Position numbers and translations under genes: made by a program. A stretch of 46,151 nt of DNA from an uncultured Leptotrichiaceae bacterium (GTDB lineage Bacteria; Fusobacteriota; Fusobacteriia; Fusobacteriales; Leptotrichiaceae): NCBI GenBank assembly GCA_938037005.1, contig CALHVR010000043.1, forward strand, positions 1 through 46,151. The letters are read 5' to 3'. A model generated the notes under the pieces. The model made no database searches. It saw nothing but the letters and a program-made list of their open reading frames with translations, and was not told the origin of the DNA. Shown here in pieces: positions 6,521 to 15,802 of the stretch. Each line of letters opens with the position of its first letter. Position 1 is the first letter of the stretch.

Positions 6521-7666
6521 TTATTTCATTTTTTCAACTTCAGATAAAACTGCTGATGCACCTTGTACTTTACTTGCAACTGCTTCTTTTAATATTGCTA
6601 TTGCTTCTGCTTTTCTACCAGTTGAAGCATAAACTTGACCTAATAATACTTTAGCTTCGTCATTTTTATCTTCGCTTATTGCTTTTTTCAAATATTTTTC
6701 AGCTGATGCAGTTTCATTAATATTAAATAAAAGAACTCCTAAATTTCTATTTACATTTTCTTTTATTAGTGATTTTAAATCTGTATAAGTTTTAGTTATA
6801 TTTGCAGTATCTTTTTTATTTTCATATATCGCCAATAAAATCAATTTTTGCTCTACTGCATTTGGTTCTTTATCTGTTATTTTTTTGAAATATGTTATTG
6901 CTTTATCATAATCTTTATAATTATAATAGAATTTACCCATTACATCAAATAATTCTAATTCTTTATCTCCTGTTTTAGCATTCATATCCAATAAAATTCT
7001 TTCAGCTTCTACTTTATTATTTTGTTGCATAGCAATTTGAACTAATATCATTCCTGAATTTAACATTCCATCTACTGATTGACCATATGACTCAGTCAAA
7101 TACTTTTTAGCTTCATCTAATTTGTTTAATACTACATACACTCTTCCAACATTATAATTTACTACTGATTTGAATTGATTATCATGTTGTTGTGCCATTA
7201 CTGATTTATATTTTTCTATAGCTTTTGCTTCTCTATTTGTTTGTAAATACATTGCTATATAACTTGAAGCATATAAAGCATTTTCTCCTTTTGTTTCTGT
7301 TTCTAAATATTTTAATTGTTTTTCTTGTTCTGCAATATCATTTTCAACTGTTGCAATTTCATATAAAATTTCTGCCGTTGCTAATTTTTCTTCTTTTGTC
7401 AAATTAACATTTTTCCAAGCTTGATTTGCATATTTTTTAGCATTCGTAACATCCCCTGCTTGTAAATATAACATTCCTAATTGTAAATCAGCTTTTTTAG
7501 CATAGTCTTTATCTCCTGAAGTAGATACTTTTTGTAATAAAGTTACACCTTCTCTAACTTTATTTTCATTAAATAATTTTTCTGCATTTGCATAATCATC
7601 TTTAACAGCTGCATATCCTAATGCACTTATACTTAATATTCCTAAAACTACTAATAATTTTTTCAT
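6521..7666 (-). CDS. Secreted tetratricopeptide-repeat protein
   Basis: 381 residues. A signal peptide (KKLLVVLGILSISALGYAA) is followed by about nine TPR-like helical pairs, for example YANAEKLFNENKVREGVTLL, YNVGRVYVVLNKLDEAKKYL, YYNYKDYDKAITYFKKI and LGQVYASTGRKAEAIAILKE. It is probably a periplasmic protein-binding scaffold; no enzymatic motif is seen. The ATG has AAGGTG 5 nt upstream. It lies 49 bp downstream of dapH in the same orientation and ends before a strong terminator, so it may be the last gene of a dapB-dapH-TPR transcript. Function unknown. Confidence 0.88.
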   Translation of the reverse strand: MKKLLVVLGILSISALGYAAVKDDYANAEKLFNENKVREGVTLLQKVSTSGDKDYAKKADLQLGMLYLQAGDVTNAKKYANQAWKNVNLTKEEKLATAEILYEIATVENDIAEQEKQLKYLETETKGENALYASSYIAMYLQTNREAKAIEKYKSVMAQQHDNQFKSVVNYNVGRVYVVLNKLDEAKKYLTESYGQSVDGMLNSGMILVQIAMQQNNKVEAERILLDMNAKTGDKELELFDVMGKFYYNYKDYDKAITYFKKITDKEPNAVEQKLILLAIYENKKDTANITKTYTDLKSLIKENVNRNLGVLLFNINETASAEKYLKKAISEDKNDEAKVLLGQVYASTGRKAEAIAILKEAVASKVQGASAVLSEVEKMK

Positions 7667-7715
7667 TTTTCACCTTTTCCTTTATCATCTTTAATTTACA
7701 CTTCTTTAATTTTTA

Positions 7716-8411
7716 TTATTTTCTTAAATCATCTACAATTTCTGTTTTAGAAGCTGTTTTCTCATCTACATTTTTTATAATTTTAGCTGGTGTCCCTGCT
7801 ACTACAACTCCCGATGGCACATTTTCAGTAACAACTGAACCTGCCGCTACAACTGAACCTGCTCCAATTCTAACACCTTCTAATACTACTGCATTAGCTC
7901 CTATTACAACATTATCTTCAACAACAACTGGATCAGCTGAAGGTGGCTCTATTACTCCTGCTAAAACTGCTCCTGCCCCTATATGGCATTTTTTACCAAC
8001 TTTAGCTCTTCCACCTAAAACAACATTCATATCAATCATTGTTTCTTCTCCAATTTCAGCTCCTATATTTATAACTGCCCCCATCATAATAACAGCTCTA
8101 TCTCCAATAGTCACTTTATCTCTAATATATACTCCCGGTTCAATTCTTGCATTTATTCCTTTTAAATCAAGCATTGGCACACCCGAATTTCTTCTATCAT
8201 TTTTTAAATGATAATTTGTTAAATTATTATCTTTTATAACTTTTTCAATATTTTGCCAATCGCCAAACACAATTTTCAAGCCTTCTTCTCCAATTACTTT
8301 ACAGTCATGTGTTTTTGTAATTATTTCATCGGTATACAATTCAACCGGTGTTGTTTTTTCTGCATTTGCTATATATTTTATTATTTCTTTTGATTTTTCT
8401 AATTCGGTCAT
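7716..8411 (-). CDS. dapH: Tetrahydrodipicolinate N-acetyltransferase
   Basis: 231 residues. An N-terminal DapH domain (about 1-85) is followed by left-handed beta-helix hexapeptide repeats (TIGDRAVIMMGAVINIGAEI, KCHIGAGAVLAGVIEPPS, VVIGANAVVLEGVRIGAGSV). It acetylates tetrahydrodipicolinate in the acetyl branch of diaminopimelate/lysine synthesis. The family ends with GVVVAGTPAKIIK, present here. dapB, the preceding step, is encoded just upstream (50-bp gap). Start ATG 8411 has AGGAGG 24 nt away with a perfect hairpin between. The acetyl rather than succinyl type is inferred from length and domain layout. Confidence 0.93.
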   Translation of the reverse strand: MTELEKSKEIIKYIANAEKTTPVELYTDEIITKTHDCKVIGEEGLKIVFGDWQNIEKVIKDNNLTNYHLKNDRRNSGVPMLDLKGINARIEPGVYIRDKVTIGDRAVIMMGAVINIGAEIGEETMIDMNVVLGGRAKVGKKCHIGAGAVLAGVIEPPSADPVVVEDNVVIGANAVVLEGVRIGAGSVVAAGSVVTENVPSGVVVAGTPAKIIKNVDEKTASKTEIVDDLRK

Positions 8412-8420
8412 TTCAATATA

Positions 8421-8435
8421 ATGTAAATATTACAT
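8421..8435 (-). promoter_or_regulatory. Hairpin between Shine-Dalgarno and start codon of dapH
   Basis: A perfect 6-bp inverted repeat (ATGTAA/TTACAT, 3-nt loop) lies directly after AGGAGG (8441-8436). Linear gap 24 nt; 9 nt remain outside the stem. Confidence 0.55.
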
Positions 8436-8461
8436 CCTCCTTTCTTAAATAAAATTTGAAA

Positions 8462-9190
8462 TTATTTTATTCCCAAAACGTCTTTCATAACATATTTTCC
8501 AGGCTTCTTATCTTTCAAATACATTATACCTTTTACTGCACCATCAGAAAACATTTTTCTCGATAATGCTTCATGTTTTATTTCTATTACTTCATCATTT
8601 TTAGTAAAAATTACTGTATGTTCACCAACAATATTACCACCTCTTATTGCGTGAACACCTATTTCTTTTTCTTGCCTTTTGCTATTTCCTTCTCTACCAT
8701 AAATAACATTATATTTCTCCGGCAAATTTTCTTGTATAACTTCTAACAATGTGGCTGCTGTTCCACTTGGTGCATCTATCTTTCTGTTATGATGTTTTTC
8801 TATAATCTCAATATCAAAATCGCTTAACAATTTTGTAGCGTATGCTACTATTTCATTTAAAACTGTTACCCCTAACGATGTATTTGTTGCCTTTATTAGA
8901 GGAATTTTTTTTGAAGCTTCTTCTATTTTTAATAATTGTTCAGTAGAATGTCCAGTCGTTGCTAAAACCAAAGGTACTTTTCTTTGGATAGCATATTTTA
9001 GCACATCTTCCATTAAAGAATAATGAGAAAAATCTATAATCCCATCAAACAATATACTTTCATCTTCTAAATTTAAGAAATTTCCTTTTCCTAAAGGATC
9101 TACAAATCCTACAAATTCATTTCCCGAAGCAATAACCGAATCTTTAACATATTGAGCCATTACTCCAGCTCCATAAACTACTATTTTCAT
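8462..9190 (-). CDS. dapB: 4-hydroxy-tetrahydrodipicolinate reductase
   Basis: 242 residues. DapB reduces the dihydrodipicolinate precursor to tetrahydrodipicolinate with NAD(P)H. The N-terminal Rossmann motif is VVYGAGVMAQYV, shorter and simpler than the usual GxxGRMG form. The catalytic-domain signature EKHHNRKIDAPSGTA (E-x-H-H-x-x-K-x-D-x-P-S-G-T-A) is intact, as is the RGGNIVGEHTVIF stretch. GAGGAG lies 4 nt from the ATG. It is followed by dapH and preceded by the DUF4912 gene 9 bp away, so these are probably one transcript. Confidence 0.95.
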   Translation of the reverse strand: MKIVVYGAGVMAQYVKDSVIASGNEFVGFVDPLGKGNFLNLEDESILFDGIIDFSHYSLMEDVLKYAIQRKVPLVLATTGHSTEQLLKIEEASKKIPLIKATNTSLGVTVLNEIVAYATKLLSDFDIEIIEKHHNRKIDAPSGTAATLLEVIQENLPEKYNVIYGREGNSKRQEKEIGVHAIRGGNIVGEHTVIFTKNDEVIEIKHEALSRKMFSDGAVKGIMYLKDKKPGKYVMKDVLGIK

Positions 9191-9199
9191 ATAACTCCT

Positions 9200-10219
9200 C
9201 TATTTATTCAAACCAGACGAAGTTAAATTAGATGACCCGATTTTATCAATTTCATATATAGTTTCTGAAGCACCTACTTGTCTCATTCTTACTATAACTT
9301 CTTTTGTATATTTTTCATATTCTTCCGGTGATAATCTGTTTAAAAATTCCTCACTATCAGGAACTAAATGAGAAGAATTAATATATTTAATTATTTGATT
9401 TGTATTTTCATCTACTCTCACTGTTCCCCAAGTTAAATCTAAATTATTTGAAATTTGATTTATTGGAACTAATGTTTGAGTAGAACGAGATATTTCTACA
9501 TAGTTTCCATAAGTATCTTCATAACCTATTAATGCTTCATAATTTTGACTTGCCTCTACATTTGTTATAAAATGCGATCCTATTCTTTCATGTCTTGTAA
9601 TTTTTCTATATTCATGACCATCTTTTAATATTTTAATTATAATATCATCTGTAACATTATTCTCTTCTTTTAACTTTTTAAATGTATCTTCTCTAATTTC
9701 CCAGTAAGCATATAACGTCGTAGGATTTTTAGGCATAAGTACAATTTCATCTACGAAATAAAATTCAGGTAAATATCTTTTATCAAAATAAATATCTTCT
9801 TGAATTACACTATATTTTGATTTATTAATTTCTGTTTCTATTTCTCTTAATTTTATATTTTCTTGATTTAATTCTCTAAATCCAAAATTAATTTCTTTAT
9901 CTTTTACTTTAAATCTATATCTTTTTTTCAATTTTTTCATTAATTTAGGATTAGGATAATTTCTATAAAATCTTCTGCTTCTATCTCTGTAAAGAGGTAT
10001 TTTAGAAAAATCAATTTCTTTAACTTTTTCTACTTTTTTTGTTTCTTCTTCTCCCAAAATTTTATCTTCATTTATTTCTTTTTTAGCTTTACGAATATAC
10101 CCTCGTTTTTCTAATTTTTTAATGATATTTTCTCTATTAAAGATTAATCCCAAAAAAAGCTTTTCTGACTTTCCTAAAGCTGTTAATTCTTTATCTGTCA
10201 TTTCATCTAAATACTTCAT
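9200..10219 (-). CDS. DUF4912-domain protein
   Basis: 339 residues. The N-terminal third is basic and charged (about 1-110, including RSRRFYRNYPNPKLMKKL). The middle contains a DUF4912-like domain: YFVDEIVLMPKNPTTLYAYWEI near 150-175, then a beta-rich sandwich with GSHFITNV and YEALIGYEDTYGNYVEISRS. A short segment near the end (EEFLNRLSPEEYEKYTKEVI) may be a helical tail. No signal peptide is visible. The domain is of unknown function and resembles carbohydrate-binding or adhesin-like folds. It has its own promoter and precedes dapB by 9 bp. Confidence 0.8.
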   Translation of the reverse strand: MKYLDEMTDKELTALGKSEKLFLGLIFNRENIIKKLEKRGYIRKAKKEINEDKILGEEETKKVEKVKEIDFSKIPLYRDRSRRFYRNYPNPKLMKKLKKRYRFKVKDKEINFGFRELNQENIKLREIETEINKSKYSVIQEDIYFDKRYLPEFYFVDEIVLMPKNPTTLYAYWEIREDTFKKLKEENNVTDDIIIKILKDGHEYRKITRHERIGSHFITNVEASQNYEALIGYEDTYGNYVEISRSTQTLVPINQISNNLDLTWGTVRVDENTNQIIKYINSSHLVPDSEEFLNRLSPEEYEKYTKEVIVRMRQVGASETIYEIDKIGSSNLTSSGLNK

Positions 10220-10257
10220 ATTCTATAACCTCCTAAACAAAATTAAGTTCTTAAGAT

Positions 10258-10286
10258 ATTATACCATACTTAGATGTATATGTCAT
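10258..10286 (-). promoter_or_regulatory. Promoter for the DUF4912-dapB-dapH unit
   Basis: ATGACA (10286-10281), 17-bp spacer, TATAAT (10263-10258), with TGG before the -10 (extended -10). The ATG at 10219 has AGGAGG 9 nt upstream. Confidence 0.7.
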
Positions 10287-10287
10287 T

Positions 10288-10674
10288 TTATTTTGATAAA
10301 TTTTCACGAATTTTTCTTTTGGTATCGATAATATCTTTATTTTCAAATTTTCTTTTACGAGTTGCAGCTTGAATAGCTTTCTCTTTAGCAAGTCTTTTTG
10401 CTTCTAATTGACTCATTTCAACTACTTCTTCCCCTAAAACTACAACTTTATCTTGACGTACTTCTAAAAAACCACCATCTACAAAATAACTTGTTTCCGT
10501 TTTATCGGCTTCTCGAACTAACATTTCCCCAGTCCCGAGAATATTAACATAATTTATATGCTTTGCTAATATTCCTATATCACCTGCCACTGTACGGACT
10601 TTTGCAAAAACAACTGGTTTTTCAAATACTAATCCTTCAGGAGTTACTACTTTCAAAATATATTCTTGTTCCAT
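10288..10674 (-). CDS. atpC: F-type ATP synthase epsilon subunit
   Basis: 128 residues. N-terminal beta-sandwich (LKVVTPEGLVFEKPV, AGDIGILAKHINYV, FVDGGFLEVRQDKVVVL) followed by a helical tail rich in Lys/Arg (LAKEKAIQAATRKRKFENKD), as in other bacterial epsilon subunits. The subunit forms part of the central stalk and can inhibit ATP hydrolysis. It is the last gene of the atp operon, 12 bp after atpD. No clear terminator was seen before the next promoter, so some readthrough is possible. Confidence 0.95.
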   Translation of the reverse strand: MEQEYILKVVTPEGLVFEKPVVFAKVRTVAGDIGILAKHINYVNILGTGEMLVREADKTETSYFVDGGFLEVRQDKVVVLGEEVVEMSQLEAKRLAKEKAIQAATRKRKFENKDIIDTKRKIRENLSK

Positions 10675-10686
10675 AATTTCTCCTTA

Positions 10687-12084
10687 TTATTCGCTCATTA
10701 ATTGTGCTGCTTTTTTCACAGCTTCTTCAATTGTTCCAACGTAAAGGAATGCTTGTTCTGGTATTTCGTCATGCAATCCTTCCAAGATTTCTTTAAATCC
10801 TCTTATTGTTTCTCTAAGTGGAACGTATTTACCTTTCATTCCAGTAAATTGTTCTGCAACTGAGAATGGTTGAGAGAAAAATCTTTGAATTTTTCTTGCT
10901 CTACTTACAACTAATTTATCTTCTTCATCAAGTTCATCCATACCTAAAATTGCGATTATATCTTGTAATTCTTTATATTTTTGTAACACTCTTTGAGTCT
11001 CTCTTGCAACTCTATAATGTTCAAGCCCTACAATTTCAGGTTCTAACATTCTTGAAGTCGATTCTAACGGATCAACTGCCGGATAAATTCCCAACGAGGC
11101 TATCGATCTTGATAATACTGTTGTTGCATCTAAATGTGAAAATGTTGTTGCTGTCGCTGGATCTGTTAAGTCGTCTGCTGGTACATATACAGCTTGAACC
11201 GATGTTATTGACCCCATATTTGTTGATGTAATTCTTTCTTGTAAAGCTCCCATTTCTGTCGCTAAATTAGGCTGATATCCAACTGCTGATGGCATTTTTC
11301 CTAATAATGCCGAAACTTCAGCTCCAGCTTGAGTAAATCTAAATATATTGTCCACAAATAACAATACATTTTGTCCTTCTTTATCTCTAAAATATTCAGC
11401 CATTGTAAGTGCAGTCAATCCAACTCTAAGTCTTGCACCAGGCGGTTCATTCATTTGACCATATATTAGAGCTGTTTTATTTAAAACTCCACTTTCTGTC
11501 ATTTCGTTATAAAGGTCACGTCCTTCTCTTGTTCTTTCACCTACTCCGGCGAAAACAGATAAACCTCCATGTCCTTTTGCTATATTATTAATCAATTCTT
11601 GAATAAGTACAGTTTTTCCTACTCCTGCTCCTCCAAATAAACCAATTTTTCCACCTTTTAAATACGGTGCTAATAAATCTACTACTTTTATTCCTGTTTC
11701 TAATATTTCTGTTTCTGTTCCTAATTGATCAAATGTCGGTGCTGGTTTGTGAATCGATTCTTTTTCCACATCATCCAAACTTTCTCCATGATCAACAGTT
11801 TCTCCCAATACGTTAAATATTCTTCCTAAAGTTTGTCTTCCTACCGGAACTTGTATCGGTTTTCCTGTATCTATAACTTCTATTCCTCTTTTTATTCCAT
11901 CTGTCCCAGACATTGCAATCGCTCTTACAATATCATTTCCAGTATGCGAATAAACTTCCGCTACTAATTTTGTTCCATCTTCTTTATAAACTTCTAAAGC
12001 ATTATAAATTTCTGGTAATTCATTTTCAAATTTCACATCTATAACGGGTCCAATTACTTGAACTAATTTCCCTTTATTCATCAT
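10687..12084 (-). CDS. atpD: F-type ATP synthase beta subunit
   Basis: 465 residues. The catalytic subunit, with Walker A GGAGVGKT, the GERTREGRDLY loop, LLFVDNIFRFTQAG (Walker B) and the signature PAVDPLESTSR. It is highly conserved along its whole length. Two adjacent ATG codons lie behind AAAGGAGG; the second (12081, MNKGKLVQVIG) has the better 7-nt spacing and may be the real start. Downstream of atpG by 16 bp and upstream of atpC. Confidence 0.98.
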   Translation of the reverse strand: MMNKGKLVQVIGPVIDVKFENELPEIYNALEVYKEDGTKLVAEVYSHTGNDIVRAIAMSGTDGIKRGIEVIDTGKPIQVPVGRQTLGRIFNVLGETVDHGESLDDVEKESIHKPAPTFDQLGTETEILETGIKVVDLLAPYLKGGKIGLFGGAGVGKTVLIQELINNIAKGHGGLSVFAGVGERTREGRDLYNEMTESGVLNKTALIYGQMNEPPGARLRVGLTALTMAEYFRDKEGQNVLLFVDNIFRFTQAGAEVSALLGKMPSAVGYQPNLATEMGALQERITSTNMGSITSVQAVYVPADDLTDPATATTFSHLDATTVLSRSIASLGIYPAVDPLESTSRMLEPEIVGLEHYRVARETQRVLQKYKELQDIIAILGMDELDEEDKLVVSRARKIQRFFSQPFSVAEQFTGMKGKYVPLRETIRGFKEILEGLHDEIPEQAFLYVGTIEEAVKKAAQLMSE

Positions 12085-12100
12085 TCGACCTCCTTTGTTC

Positions 12101-12967
12101 TTATTTTAAAGCATTTGCTCCACCGACAATTTCCGTCAATTCTTGTGTAATTGCTGCTTGTCTTTCTCTATTGTATTTTAAAGTTAATTTATTTATCATT
12201 TCTTGTGCATTATCACTTGCTTGTTGCATTGCAGACATTCTAGCTGAATGCTCACTTGCCGTATTTTCAAGTAATGCTTGATATAATTTTATATTCAATG
12301 CCTTTGGAGTAAATCTTCTTAACACTTCACTTTCTGAAGGCTCAAAAATATACTCTCTATTTGTTGATAAATACTCTCTTTTCAATTTTATTGGAAGAAC
12401 TTTTTCAACTTCCAAATTATATTTTATTGCTGAAATAAATCTTGAATAAAGCAAATAAACTTCATCATAGTGATTTTTCATATATAAATCTACTATTTTT
12501 TCACTTATTTCTCTACCTTTTTCAAACATTATTTCCGGAATTAATTGACTTAATTCAGCATCAATTAATATCCCCTTATTTTTACAATAGTCTTTCGCTT
12601 TTCTCCCAATGGCTATAACTGATACTTCTTTATTTTCTAGTTTAAATTGTTTTTGCATTTCTTCAAATTTTCTAAAAGTTGAAGTATTAAAAGCACCACA
12701 CAATCCTCTATCAGAAGTCATCATTATAACTCCAATTTTTCTTACTTCTTTTTTTCCATCAAAAATAACATGTTTATTATTTTTCATACTTCCAACTAAA
12801 TTATCAAAGGCAACATCAATAGTATGTGCATATTCCCTCGAATTTAATGTTAACTCTTGATATTTTTTGAATTTTGTTGATGAAATAATATTCATAGCAC
12901 GTGTAATTTGATTTGTATTTTTTACACTTCCTATTCTTTCTTTTATTTCCTTCATATTTCCTGCCAT
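12101..12967 (-). CDS. atpG: F-type ATP synthase gamma subunit
   Basis: 288 residues. The central rotor shaft: N-terminal coiled helix (MKEIKERIGSVKNTNQITRA), Rossmann-like middle (VIMMTSDRGLCGAFNTSTFR) and C-terminal helix (LTLKYNRERQAAITQELTEI), all in family order. The ATG has TAGGTGA 7 nt upstream; the alternative ATG a few codons on (MKEIKERIG) is less well placed. Gap to atpA is 10 bp. Confidence 0.97.
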   Translation of the reverse strand: MAGNMKEIKERIGSVKNTNQITRAMNIISSTKFKKYQELTLNSREYAHTIDVAFDNLVGSMKNNKHVIFDGKKEVRKIGVIMMTSDRGLCGAFNTSTFRKFEEMQKQFKLENKEVSVIAIGRKAKDYCKNKGILIDAELSQLIPEIMFEKGREISEKIVDLYMKNHYDEVYLLYSRFISAIKYNLEVEKVLPIKLKREYLSTNREYIFEPSESEVLRRFTPKALNIKLYQALLENTASEHSARMSAMQQASDNAQEMINKLTLKYNRERQAAITQELTEIVGGANALK

Positions 12968-12977
12968 GAATAATCAC

Positions 12978-14480
12978 CTACCATATATAATTTTGTCTAT
13001 ATTCTGTAATATATTCATTCATTAACTCTTTTAATTCATCAGTTACTTCTTTTTTCTCTTTAATAATTTCTAAAATTTTATTTCCTTCAAGATTTTTTAT
13101 TAAATCATTTTCAAATTTTCTTACTTTTTCTGTTGGAATTTCATCAAAGAATCCGTTTGTTACAGCATAAAATGATACAACTTGTTCTTCAACTGAATAT
13201 GGACTATATTGCGATTGTTTTAACACTTCCATAATTTTAGCTCCTCTATTTAGCTGATCTCTTGTTGCTTTATCTAAATCTGATCCAAATTGTGAAAATG
13301 CAACTAATTCTGTATATTGAGCTAACTCTATTTTAACTTTTGCAGCTACTTGTTTCATAGCTTTAATTTGTGCTGCTCCTCCAACCCTTGACACTGAAAC
13401 TCCTGCATTTATCGCCGGTCTAAATCCTGAATTAAATAAATCTGTTTCTAAGAAAATTTGTCCATCAGTTATTGAAATAACATTTGTTGGAATGTACGCT
13501 GCAATATCTCCAGATTGTGTTTCTATTATTGGTAATGCTGTTATACTTCCACCACCTAATTCATCACTAAGTTTTGCAGCTCTTTCAAGTAATCTTGAAT
13601 GTAAATAAAATACATCTCCCGGATATGCTTCCCTACCTGGCGGTCTTTTTAATAATAATGACATTTCTCTATAAGCAACTGCATGTTTTGATAAATCATC
13701 ATAAATAATTAAAACATGTTTCCCTTGTTCCATAAAATATTCTGCCATTGAAGATCCTGCATAAGGTGCAATATATTGTAATGAGGCTGCTTCAGATGCT
13801 GTTGCCGTTACTATTATTGTATAGTCTAGTGCATCTTTTTCTTCTAATTTTCTATATATTTGTGCAACAGTTGATCTTTTTTGCCCTATAGCTACATACA
13901 CACAAATTACATTATTATTTTTTTGATTTATTATAGTGTCTATTGCTATTGCTGTTTTACCTGTTTGTCTATCACCTATAATAAGTTCTCTTTGACCTCG
14001 TCCTATTGGAAACATTCCATCTATAGCTTTTATACCTGTTTGCATAGGTTCTGTTACTGGCTTTCTATCAATTATTCCATAAGCTTCTCTTTCAATCGGT
14101 AAATATTTTGTTGTCTCTATATTTCCTTTACCATCTATCGGCTCTCCTAAAGCATTAACAACTCTCCCAAGCAACGCTTCTCCAACCGGTACTTCTGCTA
14201 CTCTTCCTGTACCTCTTACTTCACTTCCCTCTTTTATAGCGTTACAGTTACCAAAAACAACTGCTCCTATATTATTTTCCTCTAAGTTTAACGCCATTCC
14301 CATTACTCCATTTGAAAATTCAAGTAATTCTCCTGACATTACTTCACTTAATCCGTATATTCTAACTATTCCATCTCCAACTTCTAAAACCGTACCTGTA
14401 TTAGAAATATTTAAAGATGTTTTATAATTTTCTATTTCTTCTCGAATTACTTTACTTACTTCTTCGGGTTTTATTCTCAC
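12978..14480 (-). CDS. atpA: F-type ATP synthase alpha subunit
   Basis: 500 residues. Non-catalytic nucleotide-binding subunit, with GDRQTGKTAIAIDTI (Walker A), VLIIYDDLSKHAVAYR (Walker B) and the PAINAGVSVSRVGGAAQ signature. The initiation codon is GTG (14480-14478), with GGAGGT 8 nt upstream; the following residues RIKPEEVSKVIREEI fit the family N-terminus. Gap to atpH 18 bp. Confidence 0.98.
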   Translation of the reverse strand: MRIKPEEVSKVIREEIENYKTSLNISNTGTVLEVGDGIVRIYGLSEVMSGELLEFSNGVMGMALNLEENNIGAVVFGNCNAIKEGSEVRGTGRVAEVPVGEALLGRVVNALGEPIDGKGNIETTKYLPIEREAYGIIDRKPVTEPMQTGIKAIDGMFPIGRGQRELIIGDRQTGKTAIAIDTIINQKNNNVICVYVAIGQKRSTVAQIYRKLEEKDALDYTIIVTATASEAASLQYIAPYAGSSMAEYFMEQGKHVLIIYDDLSKHAVAYREMSLLLKRPPGREAYPGDVFYLHSRLLERAAKLSDELGGGSITALPIIETQSGDIAAYIPTNVISITDGQIFLETDLFNSGFRPAINAGVSVSRVGGAAQIKAMKQVAAKVKIELAQYTELVAFSQFGSDLDKATRDQLNRGAKIMEVLKQSQYSPYSVEEQVVSFYAVTNGFFDEIPTEKVRKFENDLIKNLEGNKILEIIKEKKEVTDELKELMNEYITEYRQNYIW

Positions 14481-14498
14481 GAAAAAATACCTCCATTC

Positions 14499-15026
14499 TT
14501 AAAACATTCTCTTCATATCTTCCAGTTGATGTTTTATTGAACCATTTATAACTTTATTCCCTATTTTTAAAATTCCGCCACCAATGATACTTTCATCCAC
14601 TTCAAGATTCAAGACTATTTTTTTTCTATATTTTTCCTCTAATTTTTTTATCAATTTATTTTTTTGGCTTTCCGAAAGTTCTTTGGCAAATACCGCAATT
14701 ACAGGTAATTTACCTTCTTCTTTATAAACTTCATTTAAAAAATTATTTCTAATTAAAGAAATATATTCAATTCTATCTTTAGACACAACATAATTTAAAA
14801 CATTTTGTGCATCTTCTCCTAAAAATGGAAACATTTTCTTTAAAAAAACTTTTTTTTCCTCATTTGTTATTATCGGATTTGTGAAAAATATTTTAATATC
14901 TTCTTCTTCTAAATATTTACTATTTAAAATATTCAATGCTTCTCTTATTTCGTCTATATTTCCTTTAGCTTTAGCTGTTTCAAAAATTGCTACTGCATAT
15001 CTTTTTGCAATTACATTTTTATCCAT
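14499..15026 (-). CDS. atpH: F-type ATP synthase delta subunit
   Basis: 175 residues from ATG 15026. It links F1 to the peripheral stalk. Family features are KRYAVAIFETA at the N-terminus and VDESIIGGGILKIGNKVINGSI near the C-terminus. The frame is open further, to GTG 15035 and ATG 15029, but those overlap or crowd the AGGTG Shine-Dalgarno; ATG 15026 has 6-nt spacing and starts MDKNVIAKRYA, as expected. Confidence 0.93.
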   Translation of the reverse strand: MDKNVIAKRYAVAIFETAKAKGNIDEIREALNILNSKYLEEEDIKIFFTNPIITNEEKKVFLKKMFPFLGEDAQNVLNYVVSKDRIEYISLIRNNFLNEVYKEEGKLPVIAVFAKELSESQKNKLIKKLEEKYRKKIVLNLEVDESIIGGGILKIGNKVINGSIKHQLEDMKRMF

Positions 15027-15035
15027 CATTTTCAC

Positions 15036-15521
15036 CTATATTTTCTCGATAAAATTATCTATTATTTCATCTTGTTTTTCTTTTATATTTTTCATAACAA
15101 TTTTTTCAGCTAATTCGACAGCCATTTTTCCAACTTCTTGTTCTAATTCCAATCTAGCTTTTGTTCTCATTTTTTCAATGTCAACTTCTGCTTTTCTCAT
15201 CATTCTTTCTCTATTCATCATAGCAGAAGAAATTATTTGATCTTTTTTAGCGTCCGCTTGTTCTTCTGATTTTATAAGAATATCATTTGCTCTTCTTCTT
15301 GATTCAGTTTTAAGTCTTTCAGCTAATTTTTTTTGTTCTTCTAATTTTGAATATTCTTCTTGAACCATTTTCATTTCAGATAAAGCTAAATCTTTTCTAT
15401 CCTCTAATAATTTCCCTATTTTTTTTGCAAAAAATTTATTAAAAAATAATACTAAAATTAAGAAGTTTATTATTTGTATAGCCATAGAAAAATCTATATT
15501 TACTAATTTTGAACTTTCCAT
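15036..15521 (-). CDS. atpF: F-type ATP synthase b subunit
   Basis: 161 residues. One N-terminal membrane helix (MAIQIINFLILVLFFNKFF) followed by a long charged helix typical of the dimeric peripheral stalk. Only one b-type gene is present in the operon, so the stalk is presumably a homodimer. ATG with CAGGAG about 8 nt upstream; 27 bp after atpE and 9 bp before atpH. Confidence 0.96.
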   Translation of the reverse strand: MESSKLVNIDFSMAIQIINFLILVLFFNKFFAKKIGKLLEDRKDLALSEMKMVQEEYSKLEEQKKLAERLKTESRRRANDILIKSEEQADAKKDQIISSAMMNRERMMRKAEVDIEKMRTKARLELEQEVGKMAVELAEKIVMKNIKEKQDEIIDNFIEKI

Positions 15522-15548
15522 TTATTTTCACTCCTGTATTTTTAGTTA

Positions 15549-15785
15549 TTATCCTTTTAAGAAAATTAATAAAAATGCTATTACTAATGCATAAATTGCT
15601 GATGACTCTGTAATTGCCAATCCTGTTATTAATGTTTGCATAATATCTGATTTAGCTTCTGGCTGTCTTGATATTGCTTCAACTGCATATCCAGTTGCTA
15701 TCCCTTGTCCTAATCCTGCTCCTGCTCCACCTATTGCTGCGATTCCTGCTCCTAATAATGCTGCTGCTTGTACTAATCCTTCCAT
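15549..15785 (-). CDS. atpE: F-type ATP synthase c subunit, sodium-type
   Basis: 78 residues, two membrane helices with the polar loop SRQPEAK (39-45). The ion-binding glutamate is Glu60 in AITESSAIY. Gln27 (GLGQGIATG), Glu60, Ser61 and Tyr65 occupy the positions of Gln32, Glu65, Ser66 and Tyr70 in the Na+-binding c subunit of Ilyobacter tartaricus; Thr67 is replaced by Ser62. This pattern predicts a Na+-coupled ring. TCCTCC on the plus strand gives a good RBS. Ion choice is inferred from the ligands only. Confidence 0.96.
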   Translation of the reverse strand: MEGLVQAAALLGAGIAAIGGAGAGLGQGIATGYAVEAISRQPEAKSDIMQTLITGLAITESSAIYALVIAFLLIFLKG

Positions 15786-15802
15786 TTTTTCCTCCTAATT
15801 TT

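Noticed and set aside
7621..8211. Plus-strand 196-codon ORF opposite dapH
   Set aside because: Thr/Pro/Ala-rich composition is the antisense of DapH hexapeptide repeats; no RBS or promoter was seen.
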